Positions 8,866-17,336 of a DNA stretch of 64,000 nt are shown here, piece by piece; the stretch's first letter is position 1, and each line of letters begins with the position of its first letter. Made by a program: the position numbers and the translations under genes. Below the pieces are notes generated by a model. The model saw nothing but the letters and a program-made list of their open reading frames with translations. It was not told the DNA's origin and did not search any database. Source of the DNA: JBBIII01 sp037446575 (lineage in GTDB: Bacteria; Bacteroidota; Ignavibacteria; UBA10030); NCBI GenBank assembly GCA_037446575.1, contig JBBIII010000003.1, forward strand, positions 92,676 to 156,675, in the 5' to 3' direction.

Positions 8866-9974
8866 GCTTGCCAGCGATTTGGATGTTTAGAATCTAATTT
8901 TTTTGACGTATCGAATTGAGAATTTTCTATATTTTCTGTAGAAGAATTAATTATTTCTACTTCTTTATTCGGTAGTTCATTCGCAGTTCTTTCTACGTTT
9001 TCTGATTTTTCAACGAGGCCGGCTTTCTCGTTATTTGCAGATTGACTTGTTTCTACTCCAATTTCACTCGGGATATCTTGCTCGGCAGTTCTAATATCTA
9101 ATCCGTCAGTACCTGTTACCTCAAGCTCAGATTTTTCGACTTCATGATTGAATTTAATTTTTTCTTGTCCGGCTTGTTCGATTAATTTTTGTTCTTCGCT
9201 TGGCAAGATTTTAATTTGCCTTATTTTTTTAATCTGGTGTAGTTCAACTTCTTTTTGTTCTAATTCAGATTTTTTCTTTGGAATATGCGGTAACCTCGAT
9301 TTGAAATTTTCTTCTTCTTTTTGAAGTTTTTCGGCCGCAGTTTGGGCTTCGAGCATCCTTCTTTCTATTTCGTATTGGCTTTCGCCAAGAATTTCTTCAA
9401 TTTCTCTTGGCTTAGGTAAATCTGTTATAGTATTCAATCCGAAATGTTTCAAGAATTCTTTAGTTGTCCCATACAACAACGGACGGCCTACGCTTTCAGC
9501 TCTGCCTGTTACTGTAATTAATTCTTTTTCTAATAAAGTCTTTAATACATAATCACAATTAACACCACGGATGTTTTCTACTTCCGTTTTTGTAACGGGC
9601 TGTTTATACGCAATAATAGCGAGCGTTTCTATGCCAGATTGAGATAGTTTTCGCCTGCTTTGTTCTTTGAATAATTTGCCAAGCCATTCTGCATAAATTG
9701 AAAGAGTTGCAAATTGATAGCCGCCTGCAATCTCTATAATTCTATAAGGTTTTTCTGATTTTTCATAACTTTTATTTAAGTTAGAAATAATTTGCTTTAT
9801 TTCTTCAAGCTCGATATGACGAGTAGAATTGTTGTGATTATCTGCTTGATATATTGACTTAATTTGATTTAAAGAAAGCGGTTCCTTGGCTGCAAAAATT
9901 AATGCTTCTATCAACGCATTTAATGTTGACGGAATTTTCAGTTCAACTTTTTCGACTTTTACTTCTTCTTGCAT
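8820..9974 (-). CDS. scpB: Segregation and condensation protein ScpB with long C-terminal tail
   Basis: Partner of ScpA and SMC in chromosome condensation. The conserved two-winged-helix ScpB region is residues 12 to about 195 (LNALIEALIFAAKEPLS; SGIETLAIIAYKQPVTKTEV; ENIRGVNCDYVLKTLLE; GRPLLYGTT). The usual ScpB is 180-220 residues; this one is 384. The extra 190 residues are a charged Glu/Lys-rich segment (likely coiled coil and disordered) ending in a basic amphipathic piece (WKEKISRFIKKLFV). The ATG overlaps the scpA stop by one base. The tail's coding end overlaps rluB by 46 bases. Confidence 0.93.
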   Translation of the reverse strand: MQEEVKVEKVELKIPSTLNALIEALIFAAKEPLSLNQIKSIYQADNHNNSTRHIELEEIKQIISNLNKSYEKSEKPYRIIEIAGGYQFATLSIYAEWLGKLFKEQSRRKLSQSGIETLAIIAYKQPVTKTEVENIRGVNCDYVLKTLLEKELITVTGRAESVGRPLLYGTTKEFLKHFGLNTITDLPKPREIEEILGESQYEIERRMLEAQTAAEKLQKEEENFKSRLPHIPKKKSELEQKEVELHQIKKIRQIKILPSEEQKLIEQAGQEKIKFNHEVEKSELEVTGTDGLDIRTAEQDIPSEIGVETSQSANNEKAGLVEKSENVERTANELPNKEVEIINSSTENIENSQFDTSKKLDSKHPNRWQAWKEKISRFIKKLFV

Positions 9975-10690
9975 TAGTTGACTCTTCGCATAATTGATAG
10001 TTCGCCAAAAGGTTTAATTTGTCTGATAATTAATTTTTTTGCTCTAATTACTTCCAATAAAGCAAGAAATGTTACAACCATACGAATCTTTTCAGTAAAG
10101 TCTTTTATCAAATCAAAAAAAGTCGCTTCTGAACGTTTCGAAAAGAAATCTTCTATATATAAAATTTGTTCTTCTATTGTTACATTAATTTTTTCAATTT
10201 CATGGAAGAATTTTTTAGGCATTCGTTCCATTGCATATTTAAACGACGCAATTAAATCAAAAAATGTTACGTCTCTAATAATATCTCCACCTGTTTCATC
10301 TTCGATAACATGTTCATCAGCAGAATTATATCCACGATAAAATACTTTCATCTGCTGTTCTTCATAATTTTTCATTTGCAAAGACATTTCTTTAAATCTT
10401 TTGTATTCGACCAATCGTTGAACTAAATTTGCTCTTGGATCTACTTCTTCTTGTTCGCCTGGTTCGGGTGGCAAAAGCATCTTCACCTTAATTTGCATTA
10501 GCTCTGCCGCCATTACTAAAAATTCGCCCGCTATTTCTAAGTCGAGCTGTTGCAAAAAATGCAAATAGTCTAAAAATTCTTTAGTAATTCGAGCTATTGG
10601 AATATCATAAATATCTAACTCATCGCGTTTGATAAAGAAGAGCAATAAGTCTAATGGACCTTCAAAATCGTGCAATTTGATTGTGTACAT
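9974..10690 (-). CDS. scpA: Segregation and condensation protein ScpA (kleisin)
   Basis: Kleisin subunit that bridges SMC heads. About 238 residues, normal length, opening with the signature YTIKLHDFEGPLDLLLFFIKRDELDIYDIPI and LEIAGEFLVMAAELMQIKVKMLLP, and ending with the winged-helix C-terminal domain (ATFFDLIKDFTEKIRMVVTFLALLEVIRAKK). A TTG at 10693 adds one residue, but the ATG at 10690 is preferred. It begins four bases after the trpS stop codon region begins, and its stop overlaps the scpB start, so trpS, scpA and scpB are co-transcribed. Confidence 0.95.
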   Translation of the reverse strand: MYTIKLHDFEGPLDLLLFFIKRDELDIYDIPIARITKEFLDYLHFLQQLDLEIAGEFLVMAAELMQIKVKMLLPPEPGEQEEVDPRANLVQRLVEYKRFKEMSLQMKNYEEQQMKVFYRGYNSADEHVIEDETGGDIIRDVTFFDLIASFKYAMERMPKKFFHEIEKINVTIEEQILYIEDFFSKRSEATFFDLIKDFTEKIRMVVTFLALLEVIRAKKLIIRQIKPFGELSIMRRVN

Positions 10691-10693
10691 CAA

Positions 10694-11677
10694 TTAACCC
10701 ATTCTCATTGCGTTATGAACTTCCGCTATAGTTTTTTTTGCAACCTCTTTAGCTCTATTTTCCCCATCAGCTAAAATATCTTTGACTTCATTAATATTAG
10801 ATTCATAATAAGCTCGTTTTTCGCGATTGGGAGTTAAAGTCTCTGCAATTTTCTTAGCGCATCGCATTTTACAATCTACACATCCCAATGCTCCACTTTC
10901 GCAATTAGATTTAATTTCAGGTGTTTCGTCAAAATTAAATTTTTTATGATATTCAAATACTAAGCAAATATCCGGATGCCCTGCGTCTCCTTTGCGCAAT
11001 TTCTGCGGATCTGTAACCGCCGAACGTAATTTTTTATTTATTGCATCGACAGAATCGGAAAGCAAAATTGTATTTCCCACCGATTTGCTCATACGTTTGC
11101 CATCTAATCCGGGCAGGCGGGCAAACTTTGTAATTTTGCCTTCTGGCTCGGGGAATACTACTGCATATAGTGTATTAAATTTTCTCGCTATTTCCCTTGT
11201 TATTTCAATATGAGGAAGTTGGTCTTCTCCAACAGGGACAACATCGCCTTTATATAGTAATATATCCGCCGCTTGCAACACAGGATATCCCAAATGACCA
11301 TATACTAAACTTTCCATTTCAAGATCACGTACCTGCTCTTTTAAAGTCGGGTTTCTTTCTAAGCGAGACGTAGTTATCAACATTGAAAAGATTAGATGCA
11401 ACTCCGCGTGTTCCTTTATTTGTGATTGTCTAAACATAGGGCTTTTTACTGGATCGAGTCCGGCTGAAAGCCAATCTATTAGCATATCTATCGTATTTGT
11501 ATATATTTCAGAAGTATCCGGATTTGTTGTAAGCGCATGATAGTCAGCAATCAGATGATAATTTTGATATTCTCCCTGCATTGCTACCCAGTTATCCAAT
11601 GCGCCTGTCAAGTGGCCTAAATGTAATTTTCCTGTAGGCCTCATTCCGCTTAATATTATTTTCTTTTTATTTATCAA
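10694..11677 (-). CDS. trpS: Tryptophanyl-tRNA synthetase with a Cys cluster
   Basis: Class I synthetase charging tRNA-Trp. 327 residues, standard length. It shows the HIGH-like motif KLHLGHLTG (residues 18-26) and the KMSKS-like RMSKSVGN (about 195). Unusually it has four cysteines spaced C-x20-C-x6-C-x2-C (DIC, SNC, LGC, DC; about residues 235-266). The Thermotoga maritima enzyme has a near-identical spacing that binds a [4Fe-4S] cluster next to the anticodon-binding region, so an iron-sulfur form is likely. The gene lies 23 bp downstream of the pectate lyase and immediately before scpA. Confidence 0.95.
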   Translation of the reverse strand: MINKKKIILSGMRPTGKLHLGHLTGALDNWVAMQGEYQNYHLIADYHALTTNPDTSEIYTNTIDMLIDWLSAGLDPVKSPMFRQSQIKEHAELHLIFSMLITTSRLERNPTLKEQVRDLEMESLVYGHLGYPVLQAADILLYKGDVVPVGEDQLPHIEITREIARKFNTLYAVVFPEPEGKITKFARLPGLDGKRMSKSVGNTILLSDSVDAINKKLRSAVTDPQKLRKGDAGHPDICLVFEYHKKFNFDETPEIKSNCESGALGCVDCKMRCAKKIAETLTPNREKRAYYESNINEVKDILADGENRAKEVAKKTIAEVHNAMRMG

Positions 11678-11700
11678 TTTTATATTAACTCTTTATAATT

Positions 11701-12888
11701 TTATTTGATATTTTTTTTATATGTTTTTTTCCAATCTACAAACATATCAAGAACTTTTTGAGGAGCATAGTTATACCACATATATCCCGTACGTCTTTCT
11801 TTTTCAACTTCTTTATGAGAATATACTGATACACCATCTCTATTTGCAAATAATGGTTTATTTGTATTTAACTCATAAAATCTTGCCCAAATTGGCGGCG
11901 CTTCAATATCCTCTACAATAATTCGATCATAATTAGCATTGTGATATAAAAATTTTTCTTCCTGTGCATTTACTTTTATATATTTTATACCAAATAATCT
12001 AGATTTTTCGAACCATCTAACTGCCGATTGAATTGAATTGATTATTTCCTCGCTTTGCAAGTTGCATTCCATAAGAAAAAGCACAATTTCAGCGCTCTCT
12101 TGGCTACATTTGCTTGCCAGCTCATATGTGCGTGCTTTTCTTGGCTGAAAATTCTTTTCATCATGCTGCTGGCACCAAACCGTTAATTCGTTATTCTCTT
12201 TTATCTGGCAATTCAATATGCACTTAACTCCTTTTTCGTATGCTATGGCTACTTTTTTTCTTCTGGCTCTATCGACAAATGAATAATGGCTCTTTTCCTC
12301 GCTAATATTTTTGAGTACTTTCATTATTCCAATCATTGCGCCATCATTAAAAGTAATATATCGATGATAACTAGTACGAATTGGATAAAATTGCGGCCAA
12401 CCTCCATTTTTATATTGGGCAGATAATATGAAGTCTATCCCTTTTAGGCATGCATTTTTATATTTTCTATCTTTTGTTAGCGAATATGCTTTTGCAAGAT
12501 ATTCGACATGTGAATGTGTTGCTCCGTTATCAAAAGTTGTGTTTTGGTCATTCTTGGAATTTAAAACTTTTTCGTGTTGTTCATTTGTCAAGATCGCTAA
12601 CATATCATAGTTTTTGGGCCAACCGCCATTATTTTTTTGAAACAAAACAATATTGTCTGCTATTTTTTTTACCTCGCTATGTTGATATCGCTTTTGATTA
12701 GGCAGTGGATTAATAGTTCTAACTTCGTCAAAAATATCATACCAGTGATGCGAACTATCCCAAAATTCTGAAACGCTTATTACGGTATCGAGAGAATCAC
12801 TACCTATTGCATTATTGTTTGAATAGCTTGAAAATACAAATGAAACAAATATAAATGTTAAACAAAATATTTTTACTTTAAATAACAT
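11701..12888 (-). CDS. Secreted pectate lyase, family PL10
   Basis: Cleaves polygalacturonate by beta-elimination outside the cytoplasm. 395 residues: a clear signal peptide (MLFKVKIFCLTFIFVSFVFS) then a PL10 catalytic domain, recognised from KNNGGWPKNYDM (about residue 89), NQNTTFDNGATHSHVEYLA-type text near 115, KNGGWPQFYP and YHRYITFNDGAM (about 170), with a late GYMWYNYAP. PL10 members are usually 330-400 residues, so this is a single-domain enzyme with no binding module or sorting domain. It is the only plant-polysaccharide lyase in the window and sits between trpS and an HNH gene without pectin-catabolism neighbours. Confidence 0.9.
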   Translation of the reverse strand: MLFKVKIFCLTFIFVSFVFSSYSNNNAIGSDSLDTVISVSEFWDSSHHWYDIFDEVRTINPLPNQKRYQHSEVKKIADNIVLFQKNNGGWPKNYDMLAILTNEQHEKVLNSKNDQNTTFDNGATHSHVEYLAKAYSLTKDRKYKNACLKGIDFILSAQYKNGGWPQFYPIRTSYHRYITFNDGAMIGIMKVLKNISEEKSHYSFVDRARRKKVAIAYEKGVKCILNCQIKENNELTVWCQQHDEKNFQPRKARTYELASKCSQESAEIVLFLMECNLQSEEIINSIQSAVRWFEKSRLFGIKYIKVNAQEEKFLYHNANYDRIIVEDIEAPPIWARFYELNTNKPLFANRDGVSVYSHKEVEKERRTGYMWYNYAPQKVLDMFVDWKKTYKKNIK

Positions 12889-12940
12889 AATTAAATTTTG
12901 ATGTTAATTTGTAATCGGGTTACGGTCACTAGTTAGCATT

Positions 12941-13432
12941 TCAATTCATAAATAAATATGGTTTCCAATTTTCATCCACAATACCTACAAAATGCCTAAT
13001 AAACATAACATGGTTGGGACGAATTGGTTTGCGGAGTAGTTTCATATGCGCATCATGAGGAGTTCTATCCCCTTTTTTGTTATTACAATGAACACAAGCC
13101 GCTACAAGGTTATCCCACGATTCGGCGCCGCCTTTGGCTTTTGGAATAACATGGTCCACAGTTAAATTTGTCTCTGTTTTACCGCAATATTGACACTGAT
13201 GCCCATCGCGACGCAAAACATTTTTTCGCGAAAGTATAATTTTTTTATAGGGAACTCGAACGAAGATAGAAAGTCTTACAATGCTTGGGTATGGCATTGT
13301 AGTAGATACCGAACGAATTATTTTTCCATCACATGCTGCAATCAACTCTGCTTTGCCTAAATAAAGAAGAATAATAGCTTTTTTTACATTACAAATGCTT
13401 AATGGCTCATAATCGTGGTTGAGCACAAGCAC
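12941..13432 (-). CDS. HNH endonuclease family protein, start uncertain
   Basis: A small HNH nuclease-like protein. The HNH/zinc core is clear: CQYCGKTETNLTVDHVIPKAKGG followed by WDNLVAACVHCNNKKG (two CxxC pairs plus the DH catalytic pair, about residues 85-125). The N-terminus VLVLNHDYEPLSICNVKKAI is typical of a family of stand-alone HNH proteins with unknown role. The frame's first canonical start is the GTG at 13432, which lacks an SD. An upstream ATG (13470) reads MNTSVKK and would join the HNH frame if the ribosome slipped -1 on a run of six A, or if one A is missing from the sequence; see findings. Confidence 0.85.
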   Translation of the reverse strand: MLVLNHDYEPLSICNVKKAIILLYLGKAELIAACDGKIIRSVSTTMPYPSIVRLSIFVRVPYKKIILSRKNVLRRDGHQCQYCGKTETNLTVDHVIPKAKGGAESWDNLVAACVHCNNKKGDRTPHDAHMKLLRKPIRPNHVMFIRHFVGIVDENWKPYLFMN

Positions 13433-13560
13433 TTTTCGGCTTAATTTAGTTTTTTCACCGATGTGTTCATAATATTTACTGAAGACTTACGCACCTCCTT
13501 TTATTAATTTTAAGCTCTTAGCTTACAATTTCCTTGAGGTATTTCGTTTTATTCATTGAA

Positions 13561-13589
13561 AATATAGTATTTTCCATAGCCATAGTCAA
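13561..13589 (-). promoter_or_regulatory. Sigma70-like promoter upstream of the HNH gene
   Basis: Minus strand TTGACT (13589-13584), 17 bp, TATATT (13566-13561). The transcript would start near 13554 and carry a leader of about 120 nt with a TAAGCT-CTT-AGCTTA hairpin (13511-13525) and a strong AAGGAGG (13500-13494) that has no canonical start codon at proper distance in the HNH frame. Confidence 0.6.
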
Positions 13590-13616
13590 GCCATTGAAAA
13601 ACGATGATATTGATAT

Positions 13617-14798
13617 TTAGTTAAAATTTAATTTCATAGCTTTTTTTATTGCCTGTAGAGAATCGCCACCAAACTTGTCAACAAGAGCATTGGCTAATAC
13701 AGGAGCTATAACAGCTTCTCCAATAACAGATGCCGCAGGAACCGCGCATACATCCGAGCGTTCGTATCGTGATTTCACAATTTTCATTGTTGATAAATCA
13801 ATTGATTGAAGAGGGCGTGCGAGTGTAGATATTGGTTTCATTGCGGCGTGAAGAACAATTACCTCGCCGTTAGTTACTCCTCCTTCGATTCCGCCAGCTC
13901 TATTTGTTTTGCGCATTACTTGCTTATCTTTTATGTAAAATTCATCATGAACTTCCGAGCCGAATTTTGTTGCGTTTTTATAACCACTCCCTATCTCTAC
14001 TCCTTTGATCGCTTGGATTGACATTAATGCTTGAGCAAGTTGTCCATCTAACCTCTTATCAAAATGAACATAACTTCCGAGTCCGATTGGAACGCCTGTA
14101 ACAAATATTTCAAAAACTCCTCCTAATGTATCCCCTTTTTTCTTGGCTTTCTTGATTTCATTTATCGCATTTTCTGAGATTGTCTTTTCTAACATTCTAA
14201 CTTCAGATTTGTCAGCTTCATCAGAAATTATTTGTGCTGTGTTTTTTGATTTCTTCATCAAAACTGAAATTTTGGAATTGAGTTTTACTTGATCCTTTAT
14301 AATAACTGAACCAATACTCAATACATGACTGCCTATAAATATTCCACATTCCTCTAGAAATTTTTTAGCAACAGAACATAGCGCTATTCTAATAGCAGTT
14401 TCTCTTGCGCTCGATCTGTCTATAACATTTCGCAGATCATCGAACCTATATTTTACAGCTCCAACATAATCAGCATGACCAGGACGCGGTACCGTAATCT
14501 TTTCTATGCCTTTGCCATCTCCTTCAATAGACATTATATCCGTCCAATTTTCCCAATCCTTATTCTGAATAAGAATCGAAATGGGCGAACCTATTGTCTT
14601 TCCAAATCGAACACCAGAAATAATTTCAACTCTATCTGTTTCAATTTTCATCCTTCCACCGCGACCGTAACCTTGCTGTCTTCTTTTAAGTTGCTGATTA
14701 ATATATTCAGACGATATCTGAAGACCAGCCGGTATGCCTTCGATAATGCCAACCAATGCTTTTCCATGGGATTCACCTGCTGTAAGATAGCGTATCAT
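13617..14798 (-). CDS. aroC: Chorismate synthase
   Basis: Last step of the shikimate pathway, 5-enolpyruvylshikimate-3-phosphate to chorismate, FMN dependent. 393 residues, at the longer end of the family. Signatures: MIRYLTAGESHGKALVGIIEG at the start, RRQQGYGRGGRMKIE, PRPGHADYVGAVKYRF, DDLRNVIDRSSARETA, and NRAGGIEGGVTNGE. It is followed by a promoter for the HNH gene and preceded by the terminator of htrA, so it is probably its own unit. A GGAAAT SD precedes the ATG. No other shikimate gene is in the window. Confidence 0.97.
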   Translation of the reverse strand: MIRYLTAGESHGKALVGIIEGIPAGLQISSEYINQQLKRRQQGYGRGGRMKIETDRVEIISGVRFGKTIGSPISILIQNKDWENWTDIMSIEGDGKGIEKITVPRPGHADYVGAVKYRFDDLRNVIDRSSARETAIRIALCSVAKKFLEECGIFIGSHVLSIGSVIIKDQVKLNSKISVLMKKSKNTAQIISDEADKSEVRMLEKTISENAINEIKKAKKKGDTLGGVFEIFVTGVPIGLGSYVHFDKRLDGQLAQALMSIQAIKGVEIGSGYKNATKFGSEVHDEFYIKDKQVMRKTNRAGGIEGGVTNGEVIVLHAAMKPISTLARPLQSIDLSTMKIVKSRYERSDVCAVPAASVIGEAVIAPVLANALVDKFGGDSLQAIKKAMKLNFN

Positions 14799-14948
14799 AT
14801 TATTTCCTTTACAAACTACTTTCTTGAAGATTGATTAATATACTCGAGTAAATTAAACATTTTTTTTAAGGAGATTCAATGTTATTACGATAATTTAATA
14901 AGTAATTTAGGTTTTATTTTTAATATTATGAATTATAGACAAAAAAAA

Positions 14949-14973
14949 GCGCGGTTTTACAAATATACCGCGC
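14949..14973 (-). terminator. Intrinsic terminator after htrA
   Basis: On the minus strand GCGCGGT, an 11-nt loop, ACCGCGC, then eight T. It lies 35 bp past the htrA stop and before aroC, ending the mtnA-recO-htrA transcript. Confidence 0.9.
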
Positions 14974-15007
14974 ATTTGTTGCAAGACTTTATATTATAGA
15001 TTATATG

Positions 15008-16537
15008 TTACTTGGGAATCTCTATTGGTACAAAACGCATCTTCTTATCTTCCCCTTTTATTCTTAACATAACTGCGTCTCCCGGTTTTAATTTTTTTAT
15101 AGATTTTTCAAATTGATCAGCCGATGTTATTTTTTGTTCACCAACATCTGTTATAATGTCGCCCTTTCTAACACCGCGTTCTGCGGCTGGACTTAATACT
15201 TCGACTTCGTGCACCAAAACACCTCTTTCGACTTCATATTTCTTTTTTATCTTACTGTCTATTGCTTTAACAGTCAGACCAATTTCATTTATAGTTATTG
15301 ACTTATCTGTAACTTCTTCTGACTCCACGCTTTTTCCCTTATCTAAATTATCAGCTATTGTTTCGCTATCATCATCACGTGAACCAAGCTTTACCTTCTT
15401 TTCAATTTCTTTTTTATTACGCCATATTTTTATCGTTACAATTTCGCCGGGATGTCTTGTCGCTACGGTTGTTTGTAAAGCTTGCGGCGTATTAACTTCC
15501 TTACCGTCCACCGATAATATAATATCGCCATATTCTATTCCTGCTTTTTCGGCGGCTGCATCTTTTGTAACTGATTCGACCCATACACCTTTCGCATTAT
15601 CAAGTCCTGCCGCTTTAGCAGTTATAGCATCGACAGCTTTTATTTGAATACCAAGGAATCCTCTTCGGAATTTTCCGTATCTGATAATATCCGTAGCAAC
15701 TTGTTTAGCTAAATTAATTGGGATAGCAAAACTATATCCCTGATAACGAGCATTAGTTGTAGCGATTGCAGTATTAATTCCTATTACCCTCCCATTTATA
15801 TCTACAAGCGGTCCACCGCTATTGCCTGGGTTAACTGCCGCATCAGTTTGAATAAAGTTCTCTATTCTATATTCATCTGCAATTATACCGATGTCTCTCC
15901 CGAGAGCGCTCACAATTCCTTGTGTCATAGTCGATTTAAGTCCAAGCGGCGCCCCTATTGCAAAAACTATGTGACCAACATCCACATCATCAGAATTGCC
16001 GATTGCAGCTGCGGGTAATTTTGACGCTTCAATTTTTATAACCGCAAGGTCTGTATGTTTATCAGTACCGATAAGTTTTGCTTTAAACTCTCGCGTATCT
16101 GATAATTGAACTTTTATTCCATCCTTCTTTGCATTTGCAATAACATGACTGTTAGTAATAATATATCCGTCATTGGTTATAATCACGCCTGAACCAGCGC
16201 CAATTTCTGGACCTCTCCTCGGCATATCGAATTTAAAATCAGGACCAAAAAATCTTCTGAAAAATTGGCCCGGATCGTTTTCGCTCTCCTTTTCCCCGCT
16301 CATCTCCACTCTTACAAATACTACCGCTGGAGTTACTGCTTTTCCTATGCTGTTGAACGCTTCATTTAGCTCCTGCAAAGTCGAATTAGCTTTTATAGGA
16401 GACTGTTGCGCTCCGATTTTTATATCATCCCCGGCAAGCGAATATTCTACGCCCTTAAAGCTTGATACAATTACAACCCCAAATATAATTCCCAAACTAA
16501 TTAAGAATACTGCCATGAAAATTGACTTTGTTGACAT
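15008..16537 (-). CDS. htrA: Do/DegP-type periplasmic serine endoprotease (HtrA)
   Basis: Envelope quality-control protease. 509 residues: N-terminal signal/anchor (FMAVFLISLGIIFGVVIV), trypsin-like domain with the triad His in ITNSHVIANA, Asp in TDLAVIKIE and Ser in NPGNSGGPL, then two PDZ domains (GFLGIQIKAVDAITAK and EIGLTVKAIDSKIKK). Length and order match DegP/DegQ. An acidic linker (SRDDDSETIADNLDKGK) separates the PDZ domains. It follows recO by 18 bp and is closed by the terminator at 14949-14973. An antisense open frame inside it is a shadow. Confidence 0.95.
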   Translation of the reverse strand: MSTKSIFMAVFLISLGIIFGVVIVSSFKGVEYSLAGDDIKIGAQQSPIKANSTLQELNEAFNSIGKAVTPAVVFVRVEMSGEKESENDPGQFFRRFFGPDFKFDMPRRGPEIGAGSGVIITNDGYIITNSHVIANAKKDGIKVQLSDTREFKAKLIGTDKHTDLAVIKIEASKLPAAAIGNSDDVDVGHIVFAIGAPLGLKSTMTQGIVSALGRDIGIIADEYRIENFIQTDAAVNPGNSGGPLVDINGRVIGINTAIATTNARYQGYSFAIPINLAKQVATDIIRYGKFRRGFLGIQIKAVDAITAKAAGLDNAKGVWVESVTKDAAAEKAGIEYGDIILSVDGKEVNTPQALQTTVATRHPGEIVTIKIWRNKKEIEKKVKLGSRDDDSETIADNLDKGKSVESEEVTDKSITINEIGLTVKAIDSKIKKKYEVERGVLVHEVEVLSPAAERGVRKGDIITDVGEQKITSADQFEKSIKKLKPGDAVMLRIKGEDKKMRFVPIEIPK

Positions 16538-16555
16538 ACTTTTTCCCTCATATAA

Positions 16556-17335
16556 TTATTTTATAAATGATAAATACTTTTTTGCTTTTATTCTTTTTAT
16601 ACCTTCAAAATGATATTCAAGATATAAACGTATTAGATTATCTGTTTCGTTCCCGCTTCCTACAATGTCATTATTCTCATCTATATGATTGAATTCAAAA
16701 ACAAGCAATTTCCTTAACGACTCAAGTACATAGGATGATATTATTAGATTATTTTTTCCTGTATATTTTCGTGATTTTACTATACAATCGTTACAACAAA
16801 CTGTGCCTTTATCTAACTGAAATCCATATTTTTCTTCAATCTTGTTTAATAATAAATCCTTTTTGCATATTCCACATTCGTTAAGTGTCGGAGAATAACC
16901 AAATATTTTTGCTAATTGAAGTTTAAATGCCAATGAGAAAATATTTTCCTGTTCACCACAATTTAATGCATTTAAGACATTCAACAACAAATTAAACATG
17001 GAGTCATTTTTTTCTTCCTCATGCACAACCTTATCTACTAATTCAATTACTTCTAAACCAGCAGAAATTTTATCTAAACTATTGCTTAAGTTTTTGAATG
17101 TTTTTATTGCATCACATTGAGAAATCAGATGTAACTCTCTATTTTCTTTTTTGTATAGCGCTAACAAAGAATAAGACATCGGTTCAAGCGATGCCCCAAA
17201 TTTGTTTTTAGATGTTCTAGCTCCTTTTGCAATTCCTTTAATTTTCCCAAATTCTTTAGTATAAAAAGTAACAATTTTGCTTGTATCCCCATATTTCATA
17301 TTTTTTAATACAATCGCTTCTGTTTTTGTCAGCAT
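16556..17335 (-). CDS. recO: DNA repair protein RecO
   Basis: Recombination mediator that works with RecR/RecF to load RecA. 259 residues, normal length. The N-terminal OB fold begins TKTEAIVLKNMKYGDTSKIVTFYTKEFG, followed by the usual GKIKGIAKGARTSKNKFGASLEP, and a four-cysteine zinc site CGICKKD ... CCNDC near residues 148-180. The start codon follows the mtnA stop by one base, and htrA follows by 18 bp. No unusual feature. Confidence 0.93.
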   Translation of the reverse strand: MLTKTEAIVLKNMKYGDTSKIVTFYTKEFGKIKGIAKGARTSKNKFGASLEPMSYSLLALYKKENRELHLISQCDAIKTFKNLSNSLDKISAGLEVIELVDKVVHEEEKNDSMFNLLLNVLNALNCGEQENIFSLAFKLQLAKIFGYSPTLNECGICKKDLLLNKIEEKYGFQLDKGTVCCNDCIVKSRKYTGKNNLIISSYVLESLRKLLVFEFNHIDENNDIVGSGNETDNLIRLYLEYHFEGIKRIKAKKYLSFIK

Positions 17336-17336
17336 T

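Noticed and set aside
15156..15647. Long antisense frame inside htrA
   Set aside because: Ser/Pro-rich product, no SD, no family resemblance; htrA on the other strand has all its motifs.
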